Of a stretch of DNA of 64,000 nt, positions 18,283-27,214 are shown in pieces (position 1 is the stretch's first letter; every line of letters begins with the position of its first letter). The notes below the pieces were generated by a model. That model worked only from the letters and a program-made list of their open reading frames with translations, did no database searches and had not been told where the DNA came from. The position numbers and the translations under genes are program-made. Source of the DNA: JARKPK01 sp964631235 (GTDB taxonomy: Bacteria; Planctomycetota; Planctomycetia; Pirellulales; Thermoguttaceae); assembly GCA_964631235.1 (NCBI GenBank), contig CAZVZX010000011.1, forward strand, positions 74,894 through 138,893. Reading direction: 5' to 3'.

Positions 18283-20835
18283 TCATTCGACGCGGTCAGC
18301 CTGAAGACGCGGCAGGCCCGGTTCGAGCAGGTCGGCCCAGCGGCGGCGCAACCGCCCGATTTGCTCGGCTTGTTCGTCGCTGTAGTGGCCTTGGCGGTGG
18401 GCATACACATCCATCCAGGTGATCAGCCGTTCCCAGTCGCGGTCGGTTAATGTTGCTTCGTGGTGGCGACCGTCGGCGATCAGGGCCAAAAGCTTGCTTT
18501 GGCGGGCCACGCCCTCGCCCACCGGCGAATAATTCCGCTCGAAGGCCAGCTTGTGCAAATCCTTGTTGGCGAAGTTCAAAAGCGATTCGTACGAAGCCCG
18601 CGACGAAAGGTCCGGCGCGGCAGCGCCGGGCTGATCGCTTTGCCCACTGTGGCAGCGCACGCAATGCGCGTCGAGCACTGGTTGCACCAGTTGCCGATAA
18701 TCCAGCGGCCACGAACCTTCTGGCCCGACGGTTATCCGCGAGGGCTCGGCCGCGGCGGCTTGCACGGGCATGCCCGGCGGCGGCGCCGAATTGCGATTCT
18801 CATGGCACCCGATGCACCCGAGCGTTTGTCCCGGTTGCAGGTAGGTGATCGATCTCATGGTTCGCACGGCCATCCCTCGCCGATCGAGGGCCTGAAAGAA
18901 CACCGGTACGCCCGAGGGAACGGTGAAATGAGCCGACCCGTCGGGCGCCACGGGCACCGTCCCCAGAACGAACTTGCCCGGGTCCTCCGCCGACACGCCC
19001 AAGTTCGGGCGGTTCATGTGGGGTTGAACCTTCGGCGGCACGGCCACGATCCGAAGCCGCTCGACGGTCCCCCGCGGCAACGATTCCATGCCGTGATACA
19101 CGTCTTGCAACAGAAAGCGACCTTGTTGCCCGCCTTCCCAATCGGCGGTGTCGGCAATGACGGGCGGGCAGGGACGGGCCGCCAGCGGAATCGGATACAT
19201 GCTCGAAATCGCCGAGTCGCGATAAAGCAGCTCGAGATTGCCGAAGGCGTCGAGCAGATAAACACCCATCGAATCGGGCGGATTCTGCCGCGGATCGTCC
19301 ACGAAGCGATGCGGCGGCAGCGGCTTGTCCGACCACGACACCAAGAAGAACTCCTCGCTCAACGGCCAAGGATTGGCGTAGTAGTGCTTCGGCCATCCTT
19401 CGGTTTCCGGAAAGCACACCTCGGGCGTCAGCCGAGTGATCGGCGCGTCGAACTCGGAGCCCCGATTGCGATCGAGCAGCACGATCGATCCGCCCTCGTT
19501 CGAATGGTGCGCTGCGGCCGTAAACACGATTTTGCGCGAGTCGGGAACGGGCCGAGCCTCGAGCACGCATTGTGGGCGAACCGTGAAATTGCCGTACACC
19601 AATTGGGGATTCGCACCGTCGGGGGCCGTCGACCAGAGACTGATCAACGGTCCGTTCGGTCGATCGATATAGTCCCACCGCGCGTAGAGAATGCGCCCAT
19701 CGTTCGCCACGGCCGGATTCCATTCGAAGTTCTCGAAGGCCGAAATCGGCCGCATTCGTCCGCCCTCTGCGTCCATGCGGTGCAGCGTATAGACCGGAAC
19801 GGGCCGGCGATCGTCGCCGCCGCACCGCACATAGCTATCGGGCAAGTCGGCCTCGGTGGTGCGCTGCGTGTACTCGCAGCCGGTTTGCAGCTCGCAGCCT
19901 TTCCGCGTGGAAAGAAACACGATCTCGCCGTTGGGCAACCACCGCGCGTCGAAATCGTCGTATCGACCGTGCGTCAACCGGCGCGCGGCGCCGCCCTCCA
20001 AATCGAGAACGTAGATCTTGTAAAACACATCTTCGGGCAGCGAGGGCTTATTGACCTTGATCGCGGCGTAAACATCCGGGTGGTGTCGGGCAAAAGCAAA
20101 GAGCACCCGCCGCCCCTGGAAGCAAACGTCGGGCCGCAAGAAACTCCCCTCGGGAAACTCGGCGGTTAGGCAGCGAATCCGGGGCTGATCGCCCTTGAAA
20201 TCTTCGAGGACGAAGAGACCGCCGCCCGCGCGCGCCCACCAGCCGTAATACTGATCCGACATGTGCGGAAACAGCGGCGGCTTGCGCTTGACCAGCAGAA
20301 TGCGATCGAAACTCAATAGCGGATTGCGCAGCGCCAATCGCCGCACCGTCCAACGCGCGGCGAAATAGAGGCGGCGGATTTCGTCGTCGGTCGTGGTGTT
20401 GGTGTCGCGGGCTTTAGCAGGACTCGTGACAGTGTTGGCGCCGGCGGCTGCGGTTGTACTCTCCGCCGCGGCCGCCAAGCGGTCGAGTTCGTGCAATGCG
20501 GCCGACACATCAACCCCGTGCCGCTTCAGCGCACCGGCCAGAAGTCGCCCGCGGGCAATCACCCTCTCCACGGCTTCGGCGTCGATTGCTCCCGAGCCGC
20601 GCAGTTGCTCCTGACGCACCCAGTCGGCCTCGACTTTCTGAGGAGTCGGCGCGGGCGACTCGACCACAGCCGTTTGGGCGGGCGTCGAAACGGCTGCCGC
20701 GGCGACAGGTGGATTGGCCGAATCGGACGAATCGGCCCGGCCTGCCGCAAACACGATGGCGACTACCGCAGCGGCCAAAGCAGCCAACAGGCCGAGGTTC
20801 GATCTCGCCCGATTCCAACGGCGTCGGTCATTCAT
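18283..20835 (-). CDS. HzsA-related diheme cytochrome-like exported protein
   Basis: An 850-aa membrane-anchored or exported protein resembling the hydrazine synthase alpha subunit family. A transmembrane/signal segment spans about residues 15-33, followed by an Ala/Pro-rich linker. A helical part and a PD40-like propeller (about 240-560) follow; SFDRILLVKRKPP near 175 and SLPRGTVERLRIV near 590 are typical of HzsA-related proteins. Two c-type heme sites are CIGCH (about 674-678) and CVRCH (about 725-729), so cytochrome c maturation is needed. In anammox bacteria HzsA makes hydrazine; planctomycete homologues without HzsB/C are of unknown function. GGGAGGTC precedes the ATG at 20835. Confidence 0.85.
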   Translation of the reverse strand: MNDRRRWNRARSNLGLLAALAAAVVAIVFAAGRADSSDSANPPVAAAAVSTPAQTAVVESPAPTPQKVEADWVRQEQLRGSGAIDAEAVERVIARGRLLAGALKRHGVDVSAALHELDRLAAAAESTTAAAGANTVTSPAKARDTNTTTDDEIRRLYFAARWTVRRLALRNPLLSFDRILLVKRKPPLFPHMSDQYYGWWARAGGGLFVLEDFKGDQPRIRCLTAEFPEGSFLRPDVCFQGRRVLFAFARHHPDVYAAIKVNKPSLPEDVFYKIYVLDLEGGAARRLTHGRYDDFDARWLPNGEIVFLSTRKGCELQTGCEYTQRTTEADLPDSYVRCGGDDRRPVPVYTLHRMDAEGGRMRPISAFENFEWNPAVANDGRILYARWDYIDRPNGPLISLWSTAPDGANPQLVYGNFTVRPQCVLEARPVPDSRKIVFTAAAHHSNEGGSIVLLDRNRGSEFDAPITRLTPEVCFPETEGWPKHYYANPWPLSEEFFLVSWSDKPLPPHRFVDDPRQNPPDSMGVYLLDAFGNLELLYRDSAISSMYPIPLAARPCPPVIADTADWEGGQQGRFLLQDVYHGMESLPRGTVERLRIVAVPPKVQPHMNRPNLGVSAEDPGKFVLGTVPVAPDGSAHFTVPSGVPVFFQALDRRGMAVRTMRSITYLQPGQTLGCIGCHENRNSAPPPGMPVQAAAAEPSRITVGPEGSWPLDYRQLVQPVLDAHCVRCHSGQSDQPGAAAPDLSSRASYESLLNFANKDLHKLAFERNYSPVGEGVARQSKLLALIADGRHHEATLTDRDWERLITWMDVYAHRQGHYSDEQAEQIGRLRRRWADLLEPGLPRLQADRVE

Positions 20836-21468
20836 GCTCAAGACCTCCCCCAGTGATCGCCCGTCTTCGGCTCAACCGCCAACGTTCAACCGCAAACGGT
20901 GCCCCAATTGTGGCGTTTGGCTTAGCCAAGATCAACATTGTTCGGCGAAACACCGGGGCGGGGGCGGCCATCGGCCGAGACACCGTTCGGTCGATTCATG
21001 GCGTTTTCTGTCTCCAGTCATCGGGGTGCATCCCCGTTTCTACGCGGCAGTCATCGTCTTGCGTTGCCGGGCAATTCACAAAGGGATAGGATGACCGAGG
21101 GCGCTTGCCCTGACCGCGATTCTCCCAGGGCCAAGAACCTGATTCTTGTGCGCGTCAAGCAAGGTATCTGTTTGTGACGAGTCGTTCGTGCAACCAATAG
21201 GTTTTCGGTTCCGCGCGCAACCGCAGTCTGTTCTTCGGGATGCCGAACGCACCCGTGCGGACGACGCGGCAACCGAAATTGGGCGGCGTTTTTCGCCAAG
21301 CAATCCTTTTGTCGAGGAGATGATCGAATGACAACGCAACGGTTCGTGACGAACTGCGACGGGGTAATCGATTCTCGCGATTCGAAACACCCACAAGATC
21401 GGCGGCCCTCCGATTGCCGAGGATTCATTCGAAACTGCTCGATCGCCTTTCCGAGGATCGGCGCGTCG
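20836..21468. other. intergenic region with a GGGGTGCATCCCC hairpin
   Basis: Divergent spacer of about 630 bases. A hairpin CGGGG-TGCAT-CCCCG at 21022-21036 is followed by TTTC. An in-frame upstream start at 21328 for the next gene has GAGGAG eight bases before it, so the last 140 bases may be translated. No other gene is supported. Confidence 0.4.
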
Positions 21469-22506
21469 ATGATGCGGCTTTGCCTGCGTGCCGGGATGTT
21501 CGCACTTTTGTGGGCCTTGTCGCTGCCCTCGGGCGCGGCAACCGCGGGGGCTGCGGAGTCGCGGAACGTCAAGCGAAAGCCGCAACCGGTGAAGATCATC
21601 GATTCGTGGCGAGGAACGCTGGCCGACGGCTCGCTGAAAAAGCTCGCCCCGGCCGACGGCTTCATCTTGGACGAAGAAAAATGGGCCAAGCTTTGGAAGG
21701 CATGGTGTGGGCGAGAAGCGGTGCCGAAGATCGACTTCGAGAAGCAGATGATCTTGGTGTTTACGGCCGAGGGGCCCAACAACGTCGGCTGTGAACCGAC
21801 GTTGGACGCCCAGGGCAACGTGCAGGCGGTGGCGATGAGCACGTTGATCGGCGGTCCCGGCTTCGGTTACCTCATGCTGTGCATTCCGCGCGAAGGCGTG
21901 CGATCGGTCAACGGCACTCCGCTGCCGGGCGAAACGCCGCCAGCCCGAAAGCCGGGGCCGAAAAGGCCGCCGCGTGTGCCCGGGGCCGTGCCGGGCTCGC
22001 CGGGATCGTCGCCATCGGGCGAGCCGGGTGTCTCCGGCGGCAGCTCCGATGGGATGTCTTCCGAGCCTGGCACGGGCGGAGCCGTCGAAAGTCCGCCGTC
22101 GAGCGGAACGGTGTCGGGCGGCACCGTCTCGAACAAGCCCGATGCGGGCGTTGTCACCAGTTCGTCGCCGGCGATCATCGAATTCGACGCGCCGCGTCCG
22201 AATCGCGCCGCCTGGGAGAACGCTACATGGAAAAAGCCGCTCGTGCTGAAGTCGGAGAAGGACGCGGCCGGGTATTTCGACGGCGATGAACTTGTTAAGT
22301 TGACAAAGCTGGTTGATTTCGACAAGCAGGTGGCCGTAGTCTTCTTGTGGCGCGGCTCGGGACAAGACCGAATCGATGCCGCCGTGGCCGAATCGTATCC
22401 CGAGCAGGTGTTCTTCACCTACAAGCCCGGCCGCACCCGAGACCTTCGGGAACACGTTCGCGCCTTCGCGTTGCGGTCGAACGTAGCGTGGAGCATTCGC
22501 AACTGA
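21469..22506 (+). CDS. exported protein with two PrcB-like domains
   Basis: About 345 aa. A signal-like hydrophobic stretch covers residues 5-25. Two halves show the same pattern: an N-terminal domain (KLAPADGFILDEEKWAKLWK, then IDFEKQMILVFTAEGPNN) and a C-terminal domain (LVDFDKQVAVVFLWRGSGQD), separated by a Gly/Ser/Pro-rich linker of about 90 residues. The layout '...W..W....P..DF...MVL....G' is that of PrcB-type domains of secreted protease complexes; this is inference. The start is uncertain: 21328 has the better ribosome site (GAGGAG), 21469 places the signal peptide at the N terminus. The gene stands alone. Confidence 0.65.
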   Translation: MMRLCLRAGMFALLWALSLPSGAATAGAAESRNVKRKPQPVKIIDSWRGTLADGSLKKLAPADGFILDEEKWAKLWKAWCGREAVPKIDFEKQMILVFTAEGPNNVGCEPTLDAQGNVQAVAMSTLIGGPGFGYLMLCIPREGVRSVNGTPLPGETPPARKPGPKRPPRVPGAVPGSPGSSPSGEPGVSGGSSDGMSSEPGTGGAVESPPSSGTVSGGTVSNKPDAGVVTSSSPAIIEFDAPRPNRAAWENATWKKPLVLKSEKDAAGYFDGDELVKLTKLVDFDKQVAVVFLWRGSGQDRIDAAVAESYPEQVFFTYKPGRTRDLREHVRAFALRSNVAWSIRN

Positions 22507-22742
22507 CTCCGCCCGCCCGGCAGTCGCCCGCGGCTCGCAGATCATGCTCTTCCCCCATGCCAGACGGACGCAGACGGTGGAGCATAAGAGCTTGACTGCA
22601 TGATTGTTTGAATGTGTGCGCGCACGTTTTGGCCTTGTCTTTCTCTGGCGGGTTTGGGATAAATACTCCCCCGTTGTTTCGGCCGGAGGCATCTTCCGGC
22701 CCCAGAGCGATTGCCCGCGATCTTTGTCGGAAAGACCAGACC

Positions 22743-23498
22743 ATGAACAGACGGAACGTGTTGAAGGAAGCCGCGGGAAAAGAAGATCACATCGGCCCGC
22801 CGCGGTCCTCGGCCTGGCGATTCGTTTTGCGTTCGCCCGATGGGTTCAAGGCGCGGCCCGATGCCGGTCGTTCGGCGGCGCCAACGACTGCAACACGGCG
22901 ATGGCTATTGTGCGGGGCGGGGCTGCTGCTTTGCGCATTGGCGGCGATTGGGCCGGCCGGATTGGGCTGGACGGAAGAAACGCGGTCGCCGTTGGATGCC
23001 GATACCCTGATCAACATGCTGCGAACCCGCGATGCCGACGAGGAATCGTACTGCCTCTACGTTTCGGCCTTGGTCGAACAAGGGCAGTTGCCCGTCGGCA
23101 TTGCCATGGGGGCGATGCAATGGGCCCGTCAAAAGCCCGAGGGCAAACGTGTTCAGTACTTCAAGCACGCCTTGATCCGCCTAGCGGCCGACCAGGGGAT
23201 CACCATGCCGGAAGGCACGCCCGAGCGGACCGGCACGATTCGCGGGCGGTGCGTCGTTCGCGTGCTGGGAATTGACATTCCCGTCGTGGGAGGCACGGTG
23301 CGACTGGGCGACACCAAAGTAACCGCCACGACCGACTCGAAGGGCCGTTTCGAATTCGCCAAAGTTCCCTTCGGCCGGTATCGATTGCAGGCTGAAGGCG
23401 TGGTTTCGCTCATCACCCGTCGCGGCTCGGCCGAGGCCGTTTGCCCTTCGCCGCCGCCGTCAACAGAGCCAACTTACGTTGCGATTGTGATGAAGTAG
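22743..23498 (+). CDS. membrane-anchored protein with carboxypeptidase-regulatory-like domain
   Basis: A 251-aa protein of unknown function. A transmembrane segment at about 50-70 (LLCGAGLLLCALAAIGPAG) follows a basic N-terminal cytoplasmic tail. The middle part (about 80-150) is helical. The C-terminal part (about 165-225) is a beta-sandwich of the carboxypeptidase D regulatory-like type: TIRGRCVVRVLGIDIPVVGG and TDSKGRFEFAKVPFGRYRL. Such domains usually act in adhesion or structural roles outside the membrane. The ATG at 22743 follows GGAAAGACCAGACC. A hairpin GGCCGGA/TCCGGCC at 22681-22701 lies in the leader. Confidence 0.65.
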   Translation: MNRRNVLKEAAGKEDHIGPPRSSAWRFVLRSPDGFKARPDAGRSAAPTTATRRWLLCGAGLLLCALAAIGPAGLGWTEETRSPLDADTLINMLRTRDADEESYCLYVSALVEQGQLPVGIAMGAMQWARQKPEGKRVQYFKHALIRLAADQGITMPEGTPERTGTIRGRCVVRVLGIDIPVVGGTVRLGDTKVTATTDSKGRFEFAKVPFGRYRLQAEGVVSLITRRGSAEAVCPSPPPSTEPTYVAIVMK

Positions 23499-23601
23499 CA
23501 GGCAGGCATGGCCACTGCGCACACGCCCCATTCCCGCCATCTTTTCCAAACACCCGCAATTTCCCAAAGCAGCACGCTTCGGGCTAAGGTCGATCTCGGT
23601 G

Positions 23602-23631
23602 TTGCATCGGTTTGGCAAGAATCAATATACT
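23602..23631 (+). promoter_or_regulatory. promoter candidate upstream of the secretin-like gene
   Basis: TTGCAT (23602-23607) and TATACT (23626-23631) with an 18-base spacer. The -10 matches five of six. The leader would be about 40 bases, with GGAGG positioned eight bases before the ATG at 23678. Confidence 0.4.
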
Positions 23632-23677
23632 CTGGCGCAATGCGACGTGCCCGTCGTGCGGCATGGAGGCCGAAACG

Positions 23678-25102
23678 ATGCTTATTCGAGTGCTCTTTCT
23701 GGCGGCGTTAGTGGTGTTCTGGACGACGTTGGTGCGAGGGCAAACGATGCCGCCCGCGCCCCCGACCGCCTCGTCGTCGACTCCGTCGGCCATACCGCCG
23801 TCCGCAGGCGCGGCTTGGCGACCAGCGGCCGAACAACCGCCGCCGAGGGCGGGAACGCAAGGATCGATTGCCATTCGCCCTGCGGTCGCCGAAACTCCGG
23901 TGGCGCCTGACGCATCGGGCACGAATGCTCGCGTCGCTTCGCCGTCCGGCGGCGCCGGGCCGCTGCCGGGCGGAGAGCCTTCGGCTGCTTTCGCAACGCC
24001 CTCGGGGCCGGCAACGCCGGCCGCACCTTCGGCGTTGGCATCGCCGATGAACGTCGGTCCAACCGCTGCTTCGGCGGCCGATCTTTCGCGGCGTCCGATC
24101 GCACGGGTAACCTCCGGCGGCAACACGCTTCCGACCGACCGCGGGCAGGTGTGGCGCGAATACGACATCAGCCCCTACACCATGCGGGTGACGGCCACCG
24201 AACGGCCCGAACAGGCGATCATCGATTGGATTTTGCGCGAAACCGGCTACGAGGCATGGCACGGCGACACCGTGGCCGTGCTCAGCGCGTCGAAGCGTTC
24301 GTTGCGGGTTTATCATACGCCGCAGATGCAGGCAGTCGTGGCGGAGGTGGTCGATCGGTTCGTCGCGTCGGAGGCGGAGAGCGTGGGTTTTTCGCTGCGG
24401 CTGATCACGCTCGATCAACCAAACTGGCGCACCCGCGCGCAGCGATTCCTCAAGCCGGTGAACGTGCAAACGCCGGGGGTCAGCGCTTGGCTGATGACGC
24501 GCGAAGAGGCCGCCGGCTTGTTGGCCGAGTTGCAGCGGCGGGCCGACTTCCGCGAACACAGTTCGCCTCACCTGTTGGTGGCCAACGGTCAAAGCGCAGT
24601 GGTTTCGGCAAAACGGCCGCGAGCATACGTCCGCGACCTGTTGATGCGGCCCGACGTTTGGCCCGGCTTCGAGTCGCAAATGGGACAGTTGGAAGAAGGC
24701 TACGCCCTGGAGTTCAACCCGTTGTTATCGCTCGACCGCCGGGTGATCGACGCCTCGCTGAAGCTCGAAATCGACCAGCTCGAAAAGCTTTCGACCGTGC
24801 CGATGGACTTGGTTACGCCCCAAGGCGGCCGACAGCGAGCGAAGGTCGAAGTGCCCCAAGTGGCCCAGTATCGTTTTCACGAGCGGTTCCGCTGGCCCAC
24901 CGATCAAGTGCTTGTCGTGGGATTCGGTGTGGCGGCATTGCCCATTCCGGTCGATGCGAAGCCGAATTTGGCGGGCATCCCTTTGCCGCTCAGCGCAAGT
25001 CCGCCGCGCGGCGATCTCTTGGTGTTCATCGACGCCCGACAGACGCCCCCGCAAACTGCGGCCCAGCCCGCGGCACCGCCGCTGGTCGAACGGCCGCGGT
25101 GA
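23678..25102 (+). CDS. exported protein with secretin-like domain
   Basis: A 474-aa protein. The signal peptide is MLIRVLFLAALVVFWTTLVR, followed by a Pro/Ala-rich low-complexity region to about residue 150. The C-terminal 300 residues contain HTPQMQAVVAEVVDRF, like the N1-type modules of secretins, then AELQRRADFREHSSPHLLVANGQSAVV and ALEFNPLLSLDRRVIDASLKL, which resemble the start of a secretin/TonB-type beta domain. The usual pore-forming segment is not clearly present. It may be a secretin relative rather than a true channel. Confidence in the fold is moderate; the gene itself is well supported by GGAGG and a signal peptide. Confidence 0.6.
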   Translation: MLIRVLFLAALVVFWTTLVRGQTMPPAPPTASSSTPSAIPPSAGAAWRPAAEQPPPRAGTQGSIAIRPAVAETPVAPDASGTNARVASPSGGAGPLPGGEPSAAFATPSGPATPAAPSALASPMNVGPTAASAADLSRRPIARVTSGGNTLPTDRGQVWREYDISPYTMRVTATERPEQAIIDWILRETGYEAWHGDTVAVLSASKRSLRVYHTPQMQAVVAEVVDRFVASEAESVGFSLRLITLDQPNWRTRAQRFLKPVNVQTPGVSAWLMTREEAAGLLAELQRRADFREHSSPHLLVANGQSAVVSAKRPRAYVRDLLMRPDVWPGFESQMGQLEEGYALEFNPLLSLDRRVIDASLKLEIDQLEKLSTVPMDLVTPQGGRQRAKVEVPQVAQYRFHERFRWPTDQVLVVGFGVAALPIPVDAKPNLAGIPLPLSASPPRGDLLVFIDARQTPPQTAAQPAAPPLVERPR

Positions 25103-25437
25103 ATCGCAGCCGCAGCCGATTCCGCGGTCCACGCACCGTCTGAGATGGGCGATGCAAAGGGCGACATCATCTTGCCCCGGGCATCGTCGCGACCTACTGC
25201 GCCCGCCCCAATGCAACAATTCGCACACGATGCAACCCGGCCGTGAACATCGGTCGGCCGCCAGAGGCATCCAATGTGGCTTGCCACGCCAAGACGTGCT
25301 TTCTGCAACGTAAGGCACGTAGGCACCAAAGCCCGAAAAAAACGCCGATGACAAACGCCGGGGCGATGCGTATGATGGTTCGATTCGTTTTCGGGGCTGT
25401 TCGAGTCTTCGGCAAGGCCGGCGGGCGCGAACGGCCG
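25103..25437. other. intergenic region before repeat B copy 2
   Basis: About 335 bases without a supported gene. ACGTGC (about 25296) and GCACGT (about 25316) can pair around a long loop, which might end the secretin-like transcript. Nothing else is defensible. Confidence 0.35.
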
Positions 25438-25537
25438 CTTGAAAAAGTCGTTCTCAGATTCGCGGCCGTGTGCATTTTCCGAAATTTTCGCGGGCTGAGT
25501 TCGTTGGAATTGTGTTCTTCCACGGGCTGCTAAAGGA
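25438..25537 (+). repeat. dispersed repeat family B, copy 2
   Basis: Aligns without gaps to copies 1 and 3: TTGAAAAAGTCGTTC, GATTCGCGGCCGTGTGC, then GCGGGCTGAGTTCG and GGAATTGTGTTCTTCCACG. It ends in GGGCTGCTA, the same stop-codon-like edge (TAG on the minus strand) as the other copies, though no minus-strand gene ends here. It lies 50 bases upstream of the TerC-like gene. Confidence 0.78.
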
Positions 25538-25587
25538 CGTTCTCGTCGTCCGGCGGCTACCTTGGGTCGTCAATCTGCGGGTTGTTC

Positions 25588-26706
25588 ATGATTTGGTTTT
25601 GGATCGGGTTCATCGTCTTGGTCTTGGCACTGTTGGCGCTCGACTTGGGCGTTTTCCACCGCAAGGCCCACGTCATTTCGTTTCGCGAGGCGATGGGCTG
25701 GTCGGCCTTTTGGATTTTCCTCGGGCTGGCGTTCACGGTGTTCATCTATTACGGCTACGAGAACCAATGGGCCGGCCTGGGCGCCAAGCCCGACCCGATC
25801 GACCGCCGCATCAACGACGGCCGCGGAGCCGCGGTGAAATACCTAACCGGCTACATCGTCGAGAAGTCGCTCAGCGTTGACAACATCTTCGTCATCGCCA
25901 TGATCTTCGCCGCCACGGCCGTGCCGGCGATCTATCAACACCGCGTGCTTTTCTGGGGGATTGTCGGCGCATTGTTGATGCGCGGGCTGATGATCGGCAT
26001 CGGCGCGCAATTGATCGCCCGATTCCACTGGATTCTCTATCTGTTCGGGGCGTTCTTGATCTTTACGGCCATCAAGATGCTTTTGATGCGCGAGAGCCAC
26101 GACGACCCGAGCAACACCTGGGCGGTGCGGCTGGCGCGACGGTTCTTTCCGATTACGGCGAAGTTCCACGGAGAGCACTTCTTCGTTCGCGCCGGTTCCA
26201 AGGCCTCGCACGAGACAGCCGTTCCCGGGGCGGCCATCGAGGAGGACCCGGTGGTCGATCGTGCTCCGCCGGGCAAGCTGCTGCTCACACCGCTGGCTCT
26301 GACCTTGGTGATGATCGAAGCAACCGACGTGATTTTCGCCGTCGATTCGATTCCGGCCGTTTTCGCGATCACCGCCGACCCGTTTATCGTGTTCACCAGC
26401 AACGTGTTCGCCATCCTGGGCCTGCGGTCGCTCTACTTCGCATTGGCCGGCATGATCCGACTCTTCCGCTATTTGAAGCTTTCGCTGGCGTTCGTTTTGC
26501 TGTTGATCGGAACGAAGATGATGGTGGCCGAGCAGCTAAAGGAGCGGCTCGGCGAGAACTTCAACTTCTACGTGCTCGGCGCCGTGTTGGGCATCCTGTC
26601 GCTGGGCGTTGTTGCTTCGATCATCGCCGAGCGAATTTCGCCGACGCGCATCGCGGAACCGCTTGCGCCCGTCGCGCCGCCGGTCGCGCCGCCCGACTCT
26701 AAGTGA
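25588..26706 (+). CDS. TerC/Alx-family membrane protein, putative manganese exporter
   Basis: Integral inner-membrane protein of 372 aa with about nine transmembrane segments. Family motifs include SLSVDNIFVIAMIF (near 85-98) and, in the second half, MIEATDVIFAVDSIPAVFAIT, both carrying the conserved acidic residues of the TerC fold. Alx/TerC proteins export Mn2+ and protect against its excess or load exported metalloenzymes; the older link to tellurite is historical. MntP, a second Mn exporter, lies 1.3 kb downstream on the same strand. I see no yybP-ykoY riboswitch in the leader, which instead holds a family B repeat. ATG at 25588 is preferred over the TTG six bases earlier. Its end overlaps the convergent gene by 8 bp. 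Confidence 0.9.
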   Translation: MIWFWIGFIVLVLALLALDLGVFHRKAHVISFREAMGWSAFWIFLGLAFTVFIYYGYENQWAGLGAKPDPIDRRINDGRGAAVKYLTGYIVEKSLSVDNIFVIAMIFAATAVPAIYQHRVLFWGIVGALLMRGLMIGIGAQLIARFHWILYLFGAFLIFTAIKMLLMRESHDDPSNTWAVRLARRFFPITAKFHGEHFFVRAGSKASHETAVPGAAIEEDPVVDRAPPGKLLLTPLALTLVMIEATDVIFAVDSIPAVFAITADPFIVFTSNVFAILGLRSLYFALAGMIRLFRYLKLSLAFVLLLIGTKMMVAEQLKERLGENFNFYVLGAVLGILSLGVVASIIAERISPTRIAEPLAPVAPPVAPPDSK

Positions 26707-27214
26707 CCGATTCCTCCGCCGGCGGCTCCGCGACGGAGCTGGCGGGCAGTCCCGCTTGTTTCTCGGCTGCCGGGTTGTTCGGCTCATCGCTGTCATCGCT
26801 GCCGTCGCCGCGTCCGAGCCATTCCCCCAGCCAAATCAGGTCTTCGGCCAGTTCCTCTCGGGTTTGCTTCAAGGCGACCAACGTGCGGCGCGTGCGCATC
26901 CAAGTTCCCAGGGCCAGCAGAACCGCTGCGCCCAGCCCTGCGCCCGAAAGAACCAGCAGCCAAATGGTCCGATTCCAACCGAACCGGCCATCGAGCAAGT
27001 CGGCGGCGGCTACCGGAAGCAGCGGCAGCGAGGCGGCCCCGATGACCGCCGCAACGGCGACGAGCACCACCGCGCGGCGCAGCACGGCCGCATCGGCGCG
27101 CAGCTCGGCCGCGGCCAAACGCCATCGTAAACGCAAGGCCGCGCGAACCTCGAATCCCAAATCGGTCCAATGCCTCACCAGCCGTCGCCAAGTGGAAGAG
27201 TTCTGCTCGCTCAT
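26699..27214 (-). CDS. holin-X/phage-holin-family-like membrane protein
   Basis: A 171-aa protein with a cytoplasmic amphipathic N terminus (SEQNSSTWRRLVRHWTDLGFEVRAAL), two transmembrane helices (about 50-75 and 85-105) and a charged C-terminal tail. This two-helix layout matches the putative holin-X superfamily III family (PF07332), widely found without phage and of unknown role, perhaps membrane stress. Its ATG overlaps the stop of the preceding gene (ATGA), so the two form an operon. Its stop overlaps the convergent TerC-like gene by 8 bp. Confidence 0.7.
   Translation of the reverse strand: MSEQNSSTWRRLVRHWTDLGFEVRAALRLRWRLAAAELRADAAVLRRAVVLVAVAAVIGAASLPLLPVAAADLLDGRFGWNRTIWLLVLSGAGLGAAVLLALGTWMRTRRTLVALKQTREELAEDLIWLGEWLGRGDGSDDSDEPNNPAAEKQAGLPASSVAEPPAEESVT

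Noticed and set aside
25194..25523. 109-codon minus-strand frame in the TerC upstream region
   Set aside because: Overlaps repeat B copy 2, lacks a ribosome site, and shows no homology-like features.
25438..25587. yybP-ykoY manganese riboswitch before the TerC-like gene
   Set aside because: The expected conserved core was not seen; the leader consists of repeat B.
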